Below are positions 17,083 to 25,590 of a stretch of DNA of 64,000 nucleotides, piece after piece. Made by a program: the position numbers and the translations under genes. The stretch covers positions 20,575-84,574 of the forward strand of contig JACQUX010000022.1 in assembly GCA_016210045.1 (NCBI GenBank), given 5' to 3'. The stretch's first letter is position 1; each line of letters starts with the position of its first letter. The notes beneath the pieces were generated by a model that worked only from the letters and a program-made list of their open reading frames with translations, did not search any database and was not told the DNA's origin. Origin of the DNA: Deltaproteobacteria bacterium. GTDB taxonomy: Bacteria > UBA10199 > GCA-002796325 > JACPFF01.

Positions 17083-18897
17083 TTACTTGCGCAGCTGCGC
17101 CGGCAGGATATTCTTCCGCATCCGCAGGAAATTCGGCGTCACTTCGACTTGCTCGTCGTCGCGGATGAACTCGATCGCTTGTTCCAACGTGATCGGCACG
17201 ATCGGCGCGAGCGACGTGCTTTCGTCTTTTGCGGCCGCACGCATATTGGTGAGCTTCTTCGCCTTGCACGCGTTCACGTTCAGATCCACTTCCCGATTGT
17301 GCTCCCCGATAATCATCCCCTCGTAGACCTCCACGCCCGGCACCACAAACAACCGGCCTCGCGGTTCGAGATGAAACAGGCCGTATTCCACTGCCGCGCC
17401 GGACCGATCCGCCACTAACGATCCTGTCACACGACTCTGCAGATCGCCGCGATACGGTTCATAGCCTTGCAGATACGAATTCATCAGCCCGGTCCCTTTG
17501 GTGTCGGTCAGGAACTCGCTGCGATACCCGATCAAGCCGCGCGATGGGATCGAGAATTCCAACCGAACCCGTCCGGAACCGTGATTCACCATGTTGGTCA
17601 TGCGGCCGAGTCGCCGCGAGACCTTTTCGGTCACGACGCCGGTAAAGTCTTCATGGATGTCCACAAACAGATGTTCGATCGGTTCCAATTGTTCGCCGCG
17701 CGGTCCGGTCTTGAAGATGATCCGCGGCCGCCCCACCGCTAATTCGAATCCTTCCCGCCGCATCGTTTCGATCAGGATCGCCATCTGAAATTCGCCGCGC
17801 CCTTGCACCACGAAACAATCGGGACTCTCGCCCGGCATCACGCGCAGCGCCACATTGTGGAGCGTTTCTTTCTCCAGCCGTTCCAAAATGCGGCGCGACT
17901 GGACGAATTTGCCGTCGCGCCCGGACAACGGCGACGTGTTCACCATGAACGACATCGCGACCGTTGGTTCATCCACGACGATCCGCGGCAACGCCTTCGG
18001 CGACTCGGCCGCACAGATCGTGTCGCCGATCGCGACCTCTTCGATCCCGGAGAGGATCACGATATCGCCCGGCTCTACGAGCTCGGCCTCATGCGTTTGA
18101 ATCCCTTCGTAGACTTGGAGACTGGAGATCTTGAGGGAACGCGGCACGCCATCGGCGGCCAGTCGGACCAAGTGTTCTCCCTGATGGGCCTGGCCATGAA
18201 AGACCCGCCCGACCGCCAGGCGACCGACGTAATCGGAATATGCCAAATTGGTCACGAGCATTTGGAACGGCTCGGTCGGATCGTAACGCGGCGGCGGCAC
18301 TTCGTGCATGATCGCGTCGAGCAATGGCGCGAGATCGGTGCCCGGCGTGTCCAGCGTCGGCTGCGCAATGCCGTCGCGGCCAATGGCATACAACACGGGG
18401 AAATCGATCTGCCGTTCGTCCGCGTCGAGGTCGATGAACAGATCATACACCGCGTTCAGCACTTCTTGCGGCCGCGCATCCTTGCGATCGATCTTATTGA
18501 TGACCAAGATCAGCGCCAACCGCGCCTCCAACGCCTTCTTCAAGACGAAGCGCGTCTGCGGTAACGGACCTTCCGAGGCGTCGACCAGCAAGATCGCGCC
18601 ATCGACCATTTTCAGACCGCGTTCGACCTCGCCCCCGAAATCGGCGTGACCCGGCGTATCGATGATATTGATCTTGTGTCCTTGCCACGCGATGGAACAG
18701 TTCTTCGACGCGATCGTGATTCCACGTTCCCGTTCCAGATCCATACTGTCCATCACCCGCTCATCCACGGACTGATGGGCCTGAAACGTTCCACTTTGAC
18801 GCAGCATAAAATCGACCAACGTCGTCTTGCCGTGGTCCACATGGGCGATAATGGCGATATTCCGTAAACGATCGTTCTGCGCAACGGTATGGGGCAC
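17083..18897 (-). CDS. typA: Ribosome-associated GTPase TypA/BipA
   Basis: A 604-residue translational GTPase related to EF-G and LepA that acts in ribosome assembly and stress response. G1 is AHVDHGKT at residues 18-25, with DTPGHADFGGEVER (G3) and NKIDRKDARP (G4) following. The C-terminal TypA-specific domain is complete (GEHNREVDLNVNACKAKKLTNMRA). I chose the GTG at 18897: an AAAGGAT ribosome site lies just upstream, and it gives the start MPHTVAQNDRLRNIAIIAHVD. The frame extends to 18933. Length is normal. Confidence 0.96.
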   Translation of the reverse strand: MPHTVAQNDRLRNIAIIAHVDHGKTTLVDFMLRQSGTFQAHQSVDERVMDSMDLERERGITIASKNCSIAWQGHKINIIDTPGHADFGGEVERGLKMVDGAILLVDASEGPLPQTRFVLKKALEARLALILVINKIDRKDARPQEVLNAVYDLFIDLDADERQIDFPVLYAIGRDGIAQPTLDTPGTDLAPLLDAIMHEVPPPRYDPTEPFQMLVTNLAYSDYVGRLAVGRVFHGQAHQGEHLVRLAADGVPRSLKISSLQVYEGIQTHEAELVEPGDIVILSGIEEVAIGDTICAAESPKALPRIVVDEPTVAMSFMVNTSPLSGRDGKFVQSRRILERLEKETLHNVALRVMPGESPDCFVVQGRGEFQMAILIETMRREGFELAVGRPRIIFKTGPRGEQLEPIEHLFVDIHEDFTGVVTEKVSRRLGRMTNMVNHGSGRVRLEFSIPSRGLIGYRSEFLTDTKGTGLMNSYLQGYEPYRGDLQSRVTGSLVADRSGAAVEYGLFHLEPRGRLFVVPGVEVYEGMIIGEHNREVDLNVNACKAKKLTNMRAAAKDESTSLAPIVPITLEQAIEFIRDDEQVEVTPNFLRMRKNILPAQLRK

Positions 18898-18958
18898 GGC
18901 GTGATCCTTTCGTACTGTTTGGCTCAGTGACACTTGCTGGCGCGAAGAACGGACGACA

Positions 18959-19369
18959 CTATTTCGCCATAAATCGATGCTTTTTCAGATAGGCCCGGGC
19001 AGCACGCAAGAATCGCTGCACGTCGGTAATGCATTGTTGCGCGTCGTGCTCCGTAAACACAAACGCCGCACTGTAATCCGATTCCTCGCGGTACTTTTGC
19101 GCCCGACTCAAGACACGACCATAACTCGAATCGAATAGACCAGGCTTGATGAACAGCAGGCTGAATCGGTTCAGGACTCCGGCATGACTCTTCGCCTCAA
19201 TACCACGGGTCAATAGCAATGCGGTCGCCGCATGAAACGCGGCGTAATAGGCGCGCGAGATGGCATCGGCGTACAGGGATTGCGCCATTAAGACCTCGGC
19301 TGCCCGAAAACTCTCGCGCCCGCGTTCGATCTCGGCCCGAATGTTTTCCCGCTTATTGGCGACATTCAT
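18959..19369 (-). CDS. HEPN-domain toxin of a HEPN-MNT pair
   Basis: The 136-residue all-helical protein contains Arg39-x6-His46 within SRAYYAAFHAATALL, the active-site motif of HEPN ribonucleases. In type VII toxin-antitoxin systems (HepT/MntA) this protein is the toxin, and the paired nucleotidyltransferase silences it by AMPylation. Its ATG at 19369 overlaps the MNT stop as ATGA, so the two are coupled. The frame is open further upstream, but only across the MNT gene. Confidence 0.82.
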   Translation of the reverse strand: MNVANKRENIRAEIERGRESFRAAEVLMAQSLYADAISRAYYAAFHAATALLLTRGIEAKSHAGVLNRFSLLFIKPGLFDSSYGRVLSRAQKYREESDYSAAFVFTEHDAQQCITDVQRFLRAARAYLKKHRFMAK

Positions 19370-19695
19370 AGATCGATTCCATCCCGTGCAATTTCTTTCG
19401 CCAGCAGGCGTTCTCGACGTTGCAACAATCGATACCACTTTCGCTCGACAATCAGCGGCGACAAGATCCGCTCGGCCTGCACGGACAGGTCGTACGCTGC
19501 ATCCAGCAGCTGATTTTTTTCCTCCCGCGTCAACGCGTCAACGACTACGAGGAGGTCAACGTCGGACTCCTCGGTCGCCTCACCACGCGCCCACGATCCA
19601 AACAGGCGATAGGCCTGCAGTCGCTCCCCCAACTGCTTCCGCAGTTGGGCCTTGTACATCGTGCACAATTTCCGTTCCCGAGGACTGAGCCGCAT
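19366..19695 (-). CDS. MNT-type minimal nucleotidyltransferase antitoxin
   Basis: At 109 residues this is a minimal polymerase-beta-fold nucleotidyltransferase. The motif Gly33-Ser34-x10-Asp45-x-Asp47 (in LFGSWARGEATEESDVDLLV) is exact. In MntA antitoxins this active site AMPylates the HEPN partner. It comes first in the pair, and the stop overlaps the HEPN start. The ATG at 19695 is used; a second possible start is Met13. No regulatory repeat was seen in the 89 bases downstream of the neighbouring membrane protein gene. Confidence 0.85.
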   Translation of the reverse strand: MRLSPRERKLCTMYKAQLRKQLGERLQAYRLFGSWARGEATEESDVDLLVVVDALTREEKNQLLDAAYDLSVQAERILSPLIVERKWYRLLQRRERLLAKEIARDGIDL

Positions 19696-19784
19696 CGTGG
19701 GCGTCGTATAGAAAAGATGCGGGGCGGAGTCAAATAATCACTGGGAGCGTGAGGCGTGGGCACGACAGATGACAGCCCCGCTTC

Positions 19785-20111
19785 TTATTCAGACCCGTTC
19801 TCTCTCTGCCGTCGGTACAACCGCAGGCACCCGACGACGACGCCGGAGATAATATTGATACCACCGATCAGCCCGCCCCAAACCAGACTGGAGAGCATGA
19901 TGGCGTCCCATGAAAACGCGAATTGAAACTGCAATGGTGAGGAATCAGGAGTAGTCGTAATCGGACTCCCATACAGCAAGGCTCCGACGACGATGTTTAT
20001 GAGTGCGGCAACGCTGGCACCAATCAGAAACCCAAGCCCTAAGCCACACATCCCGCCGATTCCACCGGCTCGCAGATAGCGCCACCAGATGATTCCTTTT
20101 GGCATTGGCAT
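19785..20111 (-). CDS. Small membrane protein of unknown function
   Basis: A 108-residue protein with three hydrophobic stretches: AGGIGGMCGLGLGFLIGASVAALINIVVGALL (a long one that may be two passes) and MLSSLVWGGLIGGINIISGVVVGCL. It ends with a basic LRLYRRQREN tail. It is likely an inner-membrane protein. No family recognised and no strong ribosome site, so it could be less than certain as a gene, though the membrane pattern argues for it. Confidence 0.5.
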   Translation of the reverse strand: MPMPKGIIWWRYLRAGGIGGMCGLGLGFLIGASVAALINIVVGALLYGSPITTTPDSSPLQFQFAFSWDAIMLSSLVWGGLIGGINIISGVVVGCLRLYRRQRENGSE

Positions 20112-20581
20112 GGATCTCTATTTTCAATGCTCCATTTGCTATTTTCTCGATCTTCCCGCTGACGACAAAAGCGAAAGCTTCAGAAAATAGATAATCGAAA
20201 ATGGAAAATGGAGGACGATTTTCCTGGCGGAAAATCGTTGCGCCCCTGGCAGGGATCCCCTCCGCGCTCCGCACTGCGGGGACTTCCTCGGCGACCATCC
20301 GCCTGCGGCGGCTGGTGCCCGCCTCGGTCGTCGAACCTCGCCAGTGGCCCCTGCCTCCATTCCCGCACTGTGGGGCAACACCCGCCTTGCCTGGCGTCGG
20401 TGCGGTGCCGGCCAATTCCGTTCCCGCGCCAAAGGCGCAACCGGAGGCTGGTGTCCCCTCCGTGAACGCCGTGCCCGAACAACAACGTTCGGGCACGCCA
20501 CTCCGGGGACCCGCATCCGTAATCGCTGCGGCCAGCAACTGCCCAGCCGCAGCTCAACGGCTGCGTGCCAGCCCCCGCCTG
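20112..20581. other. 470 bases without a convincing gene, rich in hairpins and tRNA debris
   Basis: Open frames here look like translations of repeats. Visible structure: an AT-rich start with CTATTTTCT and AGAAAATAG; a perfect hairpin CGATTTTCC-TGGC-GGAAAATCG near 20214-20235; an 18-base match to the tRNA-Arg 3' end at 20240-20257; and a perfect hairpin GTGCCCGAAC-aacaac-GTTCGGGCAC at 20471-20496. I see no promoter or gene. It appears to be accumulated repeat and tRNA-derived sequence. Confidence 0.6.
20240..20257 (-). repeat. Partial copy of tRNA-Arg 3' end
   Basis: GCGCCCCTGGCAGGGATC occurs here and again at 20581-20598 in the intact tRNA-Arg. It covers the acceptor and T-arm. The following bases (CCCTCCGCGCT and then GCGGGGAC) match the decayed copy near 20711 rather than the intact tRNA, so this looks like debris of an older duplicate. 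Confidence 0.6.
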
Positions 20582-20654
20582 CGCCCCTGGCAGGGATCGA
20601 ACCTGCGACCCCAGGTTTAGGAAACCTGTGCTCTATCCACTGAGCTACAGGGGC
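20582..20654 (-). tRNA. tRNA-Arg (CCT anticodon)
   Basis: A full cloverleaf on the minus strand: acceptor GCCCCTG/CAGGGGC, D arm with GTAGCTCAGTGGATAGAGC, anticodon stem CAGGT/ACCTG with loop TTCCTAA, giving anticodon CCT, which reads AGG, and T arm CAGGTTCGATCCCTG. The CCA end is not encoded. It is transcribed in the direction of the repeat-rich stretch. Confidence 0.95.
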
Positions 20655-20698
20655 GTCTCGCAGCCCTTGGTTACCGGAATTCGCGCTGGAGAAAAAGT

Positions 20699-20837
20699 GG
20701 ATTTTCTCTGGCAGAGATCCACTCCGCGCTGCGGGGACCCTGTGCCCGCACTAACCCATCGATCTAGCGTCGGCTCGTCTATCGACGATCAGCATGGCCT
20801 GCTGGGGGGCGCGCCAGATCCACTGAGCTACAGCGGC
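20699..20837 (-). pseudogene. Decayed tRNA-Arg copy with insertion
   Basis: The right end (ATCCACTGAGCTACAG-CGGCG, 20817-20837) matches the 5' part of the intact tRNA-Arg, with one difference in the acceptor. The left end (CTCTGGCAGAGATC, 20699-20712) resembles its 3' end. The middle is replaced by unrelated sequence that includes one copy of the CAGCATGGCCTGCTG repeat (20790-20804). It cannot fold as a tRNA and is best read as a broken duplicate. Confidence 0.55.
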
Positions 20838-20839
20838 GA

Positions 20840-21394
20840 TTAGTCGTATCGGACCAGCGAGCAGACGTCGTAGGCCTCCAGGGCGGCGCGGCCGGCTAGG
20901 AAGCCGAGTTCGATGAGAAATGCGCATTCGGCGACGTGCGCGCCCTGCCGCTCTACTAATTGCGCCGTCGCGGCCACCGTGCCGCCAGTGGCCAACAAGT
21001 CATCGATGATCAAGACGCGCTGCCCCCGCGTCAGTGCGTCGGCGTGGAGTTCGATCGCCGCCGTTCCATATTCCAGCGCGTAACTTTGCGTCACCGTGGC
21101 GGCCGGCAACTTCCCCTGCTTCCGGGCCAAGGCCAGCGGTTTTTTCAGTTCATACGCCAACGGCGCGCCGAACAGAAAGCCGCGCGACTCCACGGCGACA
21201 ATTGCGTCGATCGGACGTTGGCGATAGCGCTCCACCCAATAGGCGGTGACGCGAGTACAGATTGCCGGTTGCAATAAGAGCGGAGTGATATCTTTAAACA
21301 GGATCCCCGGCTTCGGAAAGTCAGGAACGTCACGGATCGCCGCACGGACGGCCGTTGCTAATTCGCCACCGACGTATGCGTATTGACCAGCCAT
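20840..21394 (-). CDS. apt: Adenine phosphoribosyltransferase
   Basis: The 184-residue protein recycles adenine to AMP with PRPP. The signature VLIIDDLLATGGTVAA is the PRPP-binding loop, and DVPDFPKPGILFKDITPLL with AVESRGFLFGAPLAYEL are Apt hallmarks. The ATG at 21394 has an AGAGGAAC ribosome site and was preferred to one at 21409. Its stop lies three bases from the decayed tRNA copy. It follows the LysM/M23 gene on the same strand with a 15-base gap, so they may be cotranscribed. Confidence 0.96.
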   Translation of the reverse strand: MAGQYAYVGGELATAVRAAIRDVPDFPKPGILFKDITPLLLQPAICTRVTAYWVERYRQRPIDAIVAVESRGFLFGAPLAYELKKPLALARKQGKLPAATVTQSYALEYGTAAIELHADALTRGQRVLIIDDLLATGGTVAATAQLVERQGAHVAECAFLIELGFLAGRAALEAYDVCSLVRYD

Positions 21395-21409
21395 GTATGT
21401 TCCTCTCAT

Positions 21410-22450
21410 CTATTGTTGTCGCGCCCGAAATGGCTTGTTCACTCTTCGTTCGCGCGGTCGTCCGGTCGCAACGTGTTTCTGCCATTTCTCTTGAGTCGGC
21501 GCCGCCGTCATCGTTGCGTTGGGCTCTATCGGCGTTGTCTCACGCTGCGCCACTGTCGTCTCGGGCGGCGACTGCGCCGCTTTTGGCGTTGCTGTTTGTT
21601 TGTCACCGCGCGTCTTCGGCGCCGCCACCGGCGCCTTGGCCACGACCGGCGCATTCCCCCCACCCTGGGACCGCGCCTTGGCTACTAGCGCTCGCTCTTC
21701 TCCATTCCGAGGGTTCAAAAAAAATAGGGGGTTGCGGGCTTGCTGTCCATACCGAACTTCGAAATGCAGATGCGGTCCGCTGGCGCGGCCGGTTGCGCCG
21801 ACCTTCGCGATCACGGCCCCTTGTCGGACCCGCTCGCCCTTTTCCACCAAGTGTTTCGAATTGTGCGCATACGCCGTGTAGTAATGATCCGGATGCCGCA
21901 AAATTACGATATTGCCATAGCCGGACAGTTTCCCGACGAACGCCACTTCGCCCGCCGCCGCAGCGCGGACGGGATCGCCCAGCTTGCCGCCGATATCCAG
22001 CCCGTCATGACGACGCCCGCCGCGCAGGCCGAACAACGAATGGACAGTGCCCTCCACCGGCCAGGCGAATTGCCCATGGAACACCTTCACGGATTTCGAT
22101 CCGCTCCGTTCCGCCCGCGGCACTTTCGGTACGCGCTTCGCTGCACTCCGCCCGACGATCTGTTCGCTGGCGAATAATTTGTCCGACCGATCCATGCGTC
22201 GCGCCGGGATATAGACGCGCGTCCCGGTTTTCATCGCGGATTCATCCTGGAGATTATTCCACTCGGCCAACTCTTGAACGGAGATATGGTAGCGACTCGC
22301 GATGCTCGCCATCCCGTCGCCCGGCTTCACGATATGAAAACCGCCCGCCCGCACGCCGAGCGTCGCACAGGCCGGCAAGACCATGATCAAGAAGAGAAGG
22401 ATCCCCGCGTGCACGCGCGGAATGTAGCACAGATCTACTAGGAGCGCCAC
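21410..22450 (-). CDS. LysM and M23 peptidase lipoprotein (NlpD/murein hydrolase activator family)
   Basis: A 346-residue protein with lipobox LPAC (Cys28), a LysM domain at about 40-85 (HIVKPGDGMASIASRYHISVQELAEWN) for peptidoglycan binding, and an M23 domain at about 125-235. The M23 metal ligands are seen as HDGLDIGG and HLHFEVR (HxH). Intact M23 ligands allow real endopeptidase activity, unlike E. coli NlpD. A basic, Pro/Thr-rich tail of about 100 residues follows. It starts at a GTG inside the pcm end, overlapping by 13 bases; the GTG at 22414 is an alternative. Confidence 0.88.
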   Translation of the reverse strand: MALLVDLCYIPRVHAGILLFLIMVLPACATLGVRAGGFHIVKPGDGMASIASRYHISVQELAEWNNLQDESAMKTGTRVYIPARRMDRSDKLFASEQIVGRSAAKRVPKVPRAERSGSKSVKVFHGQFAWPVEGTVHSLFGLRGGRRHDGLDIGGKLGDPVRAAAAGEVAFVGKLSGYGNIVILRHPDHYYTAYAHNSKHLVEKGERVRQGAVIAKVGATGRASGPHLHFEVRYGQQARNPLFFLNPRNGEERALVAKARSQGGGNAPVVAKAPVAAPKTRGDKQTATPKAAQSPPETTVAQRETTPIEPNATMTAAPTQEKWQKHVATGRPRERRVNKPFRARQQ

Positions 22451-23127
22451 CCATACGCCCCGACCAACTTCACAAAACGGCAGTCGGTCAGGGTGTCTTG
22501 CGTAAATTGCGCGCCCTTTCGAGTCACACGCAGGAGCGTCTGCGCCTCTGTGGAGCCGACCGGGATCACCAAGCGTCCGCCGTCGGCCAGTTGCGCCAAA
22601 AAGGCTTGCGGGATCTCCGGCCCGCCCGCCGTCACGATAATCGCGTCGAATGGTGCAGCCTCGGGCCAGCCAACGGTGCCATCGCCGATACGAAGCGAAA
22701 AATTGACCAGCCCGAGATCGTACAACACGCGCCGCGCCCGATGCGAAAGCGTGGCAATGCGTTCGATGGAATAGACTTCACGAGCCAGGCTGCAGAGCAC
22801 CGCCGTTTGATAACCGCATCCGGTCCCGATCTCCAAGACCCGTTCGGTCCCCGTCAGCCGCAACTGCGCGGTCATATAACCGACGATGAACGGTTGCGAG
22901 ATCGTCTGCCCTTCGCCGATCGTCAACGGGCGATCGGAGTAGGCCTGGTCCCACAACCCCTCTTCGACAAAGAGATGGCGCGGCACCTTGCCGATGACCG
23001 AAAGCACGCGCGGATCGCGCACCCCACGCCGTTCCAATTGTTCGCGGACCATGCGGCGGCGCGCCACATGCAGTCCCTGTTGTCGCGCAGATAATCCGCC
23101 CTGATGAAAGCGATCGCGTCCCGGCAT
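22438..23127 (-). CDS. pcm: Protein-L-isoaspartate O-methyltransferase
   Basis: The 229-residue enzyme transfers a methyl group from SAM to damaged isoaspartyl residues so that they can return to aspartate. Signatures are PRHLFVEEGLWDQAYSD, IGEGQTISQPFIV and VLEIGTGCGYQTAVL (SAM-binding motif I). I start it at the ATG at 23127, between the M48 stop and the conserved core; the frame is open to 23271 across the M48 gene. Pcm next to an NlpD-like gene is the classical order also seen in E. coli (surE-pcm-nlpD-rpoS). Confidence 0.94.
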   Translation of the reverse strand: MPGRDRFHQGGLSARQQGLHVARRRMVREQLERRGVRDPRVLSVIGKVPRHLFVEEGLWDQAYSDRPLTIGEGQTISQPFIVGYMTAQLRLTGTERVLEIGTGCGYQTAVLCSLAREVYSIERIATLSHRARRVLYDLGLVNFSLRIGDGTVGWPEAAPFDAIIVTAGGPEIPQAFLAQLADGGRLVIPVGSTEAQTLLRVTRKGAQFTQDTLTDCRFVKLVGAYGWRS

Positions 23128-23168
23128 TGTGCCGCGTATCGCAGATCGTGTGGGTTGGGGCAAGCCTG

Positions 23169-23891
23169 CTACTTCGTCGCGCGATAAATTTCCATCGCCT
23201 CGCGAAGATTCTGGCGCAGCGCTTGGGCGCGTTGGTGACCGGTCGGATGCGACGCGAACGTCTGTTGCCATTCGCGCGTATAGCGTGAAATTGGGCGGTG
23301 CGAATGCTGATGCCCTCGCGCCTCACGAATCGCTTGGCGACTGAAGACGCGAATCATGGTCTTGGGATTATAGCCGGCCCGCGCCATGTAAATCATCCCG
23401 CGGTAATCGGCCTCGATCTCATATTCGGCATGGCGCGGCCGCTCGCCGCCCTTTTCGCGGCGCGCCCAGTGGCGTTTCGCGGCGTGTGCGACCTCGTGCG
23501 CCACAATGGAAGCAAGCTCGTCTTCTTTGTCTTTGCGGACAAACCCCTTTTTCTTGTCCCAAATCCCTTCGAACATGATGATCTTGCCGCCCGGGTAACA
23601 CCCGGCATTGGCAATCGAGGACGGCACAACATGAATTTCATAGGGAAGCGCCGGCAAGTCAGAGACCGCGGCGACCCGATGGAGGATCCCCTGAACCCGC
23701 GCCACCATCTCCGGGTCGGCAGCCCGCTCCGATGCCATCAGCTTCAAACTGCGCTGTAACGCCTCTTTTCCGACTTCCACATCCTCGGAGATCGGCGGAA
23801 GGGCATGCGCCCCCGCAGCGTGCGCGACCGACGCCAGCAGCGCGAATGCGACGGTCAGAAGAACGAGGGTCCCACGTGACTTTGACTCCAT
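23169..23891 (-). CDS. Periplasmic M48-family metalloprotease
   Basis: The 240-residue product has a signal peptide (TLVLLTVAFALLASVAHA) and the zinc site His132-Glu-x-x-His136 in IVAHEVAHAAKRH, with the third ligand in YEIEADYRGMIYMARAGY. That pattern is typical of Oma1/BepA/LoiP-type proteases for envelope quality control. The ATG at 23891 is preceded by GGGAGG with six bases between. It is short for BepA and lacks its TPR tail. Next to pcm and the M23 gene it fits a periplasm maintenance cluster. Confidence 0.9.
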   Translation of the reverse strand: MESKSRGTLVLLTVAFALLASVAHAAGAHALPPISEDVEVGKEALQRSLKLMASERAADPEMVARVQGILHRVAAVSDLPALPYEIHVVPSSIANAGCYPGGKIIMFEGIWDKKKGFVRKDKEDELASIVAHEVAHAAKRHWARREKGGERPRHAEYEIEADYRGMIYMARAGYNPKTMIRVFSRQAIREARGHQHSHRPISRYTREWQQTFASHPTGHQRAQALRQNLREAMEIYRATK

Positions 23892-24092
23892 AACCAACCT
23901 CCCAGTTATGTAGTCGTATAATCAATTCCCGTGCCCTCCTGACGGCACTGTCCCGTTCAGACGGAGACCAGTCTATCTGTTGGAATCTGCTGATTGAATA
24001 GCACATCGCTGCGGCGAGCCCTGGAAAGGCCTAAGCCTGCGACTGGGGACCACACTCCCCAAAAGGGGCCTGCTAGGCCTCATTGGCGGACA

Positions 24093-25175
24093 TTAATTCA
24101 TGAATTCACAACCGGCGGGGGCGTTTGGTTCTTTCAGCGCTTTACATTTCAATTTATGGATCGCGCCGACGCATTGGTCGAGCGTCGCTTGATTCACGGC
24201 CTTCGCCTTTTCCGGAAGACTGACGCACATCTGTTCGGTCAACACGGATTTGCATTCGGAGGTGCTGCGTCCCCCGATGTCCGTTTTGCATGCGGTCATC
24301 CGATCACAGACGGCCGCGCTGATCGCACTACAAATCGCATCGGGCATCAACCCTCCGGCGCCCGGTTTCGGCGGAACTTTTTTCTTGGGCGGTTCTTTTT
24401 TCGTCGTACGCGTTGCGGACTTGCCATGGTCAATCCTGCGTTCCCGCACCACTGCTCCGTCTTTATAGACGATCTCCGCCACTAACCGCCGTGCATGGCG
24501 CGCACGCGCCGACTTTCCCTTGCGTGGCGTAGAGACCGCGTCATAAGAACGCTCTACTCCAGTAAAGCCACTATACTCATCTCCGCGACACTCTCCCACC
24601 CGCTCTCGGTATTCACTTCGATCAATACACCGCCCATCAAGCTTATTCGCGCGCCACGTTCGCAAGCGTGCTAATTTTCCATTGCTGACGACCAACTCTT
24701 TGCCATGCAACTTCCCCGCGACATAATGCCGACTGCGCCGCTCCGTGCGATTGCCGTACTGGGAAAACTGTTCATCCAACCCGTTTTTTTCTCCCACATG
24801 ATAAGTCGTGCGGCGATACCCGTTCGGCTCCACGATCCGAACCGTGCCTTCGACTAAATATCCGCGATACGGATAGTAGCTGATCGTTTGCGAGTCTTCA
24901 TGTTCGCACCGGACGACGCCGTCTTTGCGGTTGCCCTCACAGCGTTCGCCTTGGCTATCGAGTTTGAGTTGCCCCCCTTGTACCCACTCCTCTTTCGTGA
25001 GTTGGCCATCGGGATCATATGCGCGGAGAATTAGATCATCGCCGTCCGGACTCGCCGCAATTTCCAACCGCACCTGCCCGTTCCCATACAACGTCTGCAC
25101 CGGCAATTGCACCCCCGCCCCCCACACCAACGGCGAGACCAGCAGCACCAAGATGAATGAAATGATTTTTCCCAT
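24093..25175 (-). CDS. Exported MORN-like repeat protein
   Basis: The 360-residue protein has a signal peptide (IISFILVLLVSPLVWGA). The first 220 residues carry repeats of the MORN_2 style seen in YwqK-like proteins: TYHVGEKNGLDEQFSQYGNRTERRSRHY, then VAGKLHGKELVVSNGKLARLRTW. A basic Lys/Pro-rich linker follows (TTKKEPPKKKVPPK), then a C-terminal domain with about eight cysteines (ICSAISAAVCDRMTACK). The cysteines point to disulfides outside the cytoplasm. The function is unknown. The ATG at 25175 has no strong ribosome site. The 200 bases between this gene and M48 hold only short GC palindromes. Confidence 0.65.
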   Translation of the reverse strand: MGKIISFILVLLVSPLVWGAGVQLPVQTLYGNGQVRLEIAASPDGDDLILRAYDPDGQLTKEEWVQGGQLKLDSQGERCEGNRKDGVVRCEHEDSQTISYYPYRGYLVEGTVRIVEPNGYRRTTYHVGEKNGLDEQFSQYGNRTERRSRHYVAGKLHGKELVVSNGKLARLRTWRANKLDGRCIDRSEYRERVGECRGDEYSGFTGVERSYDAVSTPRKGKSARARHARRLVAEIVYKDGAVVRERRIDHGKSATRTTKKEPPKKKVPPKPGAGGLMPDAICSAISAAVCDRMTACKTDIGGRSTSECKSVLTEQMCVSLPEKAKAVNQATLDQCVGAIHKLKCKALKEPNAPAGCEFMN

Positions 25176-25303
25176 AGAGAAAGTTCGTAACTCATGACCA
25201 GGTTGGCGAAGCCAACCCGTGGGCGCATCAGCCGCTCTCCCATTCAAAGCCAACTGCCGGGCGCAGCCCGCAGTCGGCGCAAAGCGGCCCCCCCATTCAA
25301 GCG

Positions 25304-25410
25304 ACGGATCCGGCTTTGCCGGTCCGTCGCGCGGGGGTATGGGGGGTATTGTAAATCGCCGCCCTAATGTAATGACCGAATAGCTCCTTCGGCGATTTAC
25401 AGACCCCCCA
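25304..25410. repeat. Two inverted repeats beside tRNA-Pro
   Basis: First, GACGGATCCGGC/GCCGGTCCGTC at about 25303-25327 forms a tight hairpin. Second, TGGGGGGTATTGTAAATCGC at 25340-25359 pairs with GGCGATTTACAGACCCCCCA at 25391-25410 with a three-for-two base internal difference and a 28-base loop that contains CTAATGT, also present after the right arm. The pair ends nine bases from the tRNA 3' end and could form a transcript-end structure or be a small mobile unit. Confidence 0.65.
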
Positions 25411-25418
25411 TTCTAATG

Positions 25419-25492
<74 letters not shown>

Positions 25493-25590
25493 AACCAATT
25501 TTCAAACCACGGGCCCCATGCATTCTGGGGCCCACCATCTGCCGCTCGTATAACGAGTGCATCAAAAAATGTCGAGGTTGGAGTCACCCA

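Noticed and set aside
20201..20620. 139-codon frame through the tRNA-Arg region
   Set aside because: It is translated tRNA and repeat debris (end RPWQGSNLRPQV is the tRNA read in frame).
21355..22386. 343-codon frame on the plus strand
   Set aside because: Antisense to the LysM/M23 gene, which carries the catalytic residues.
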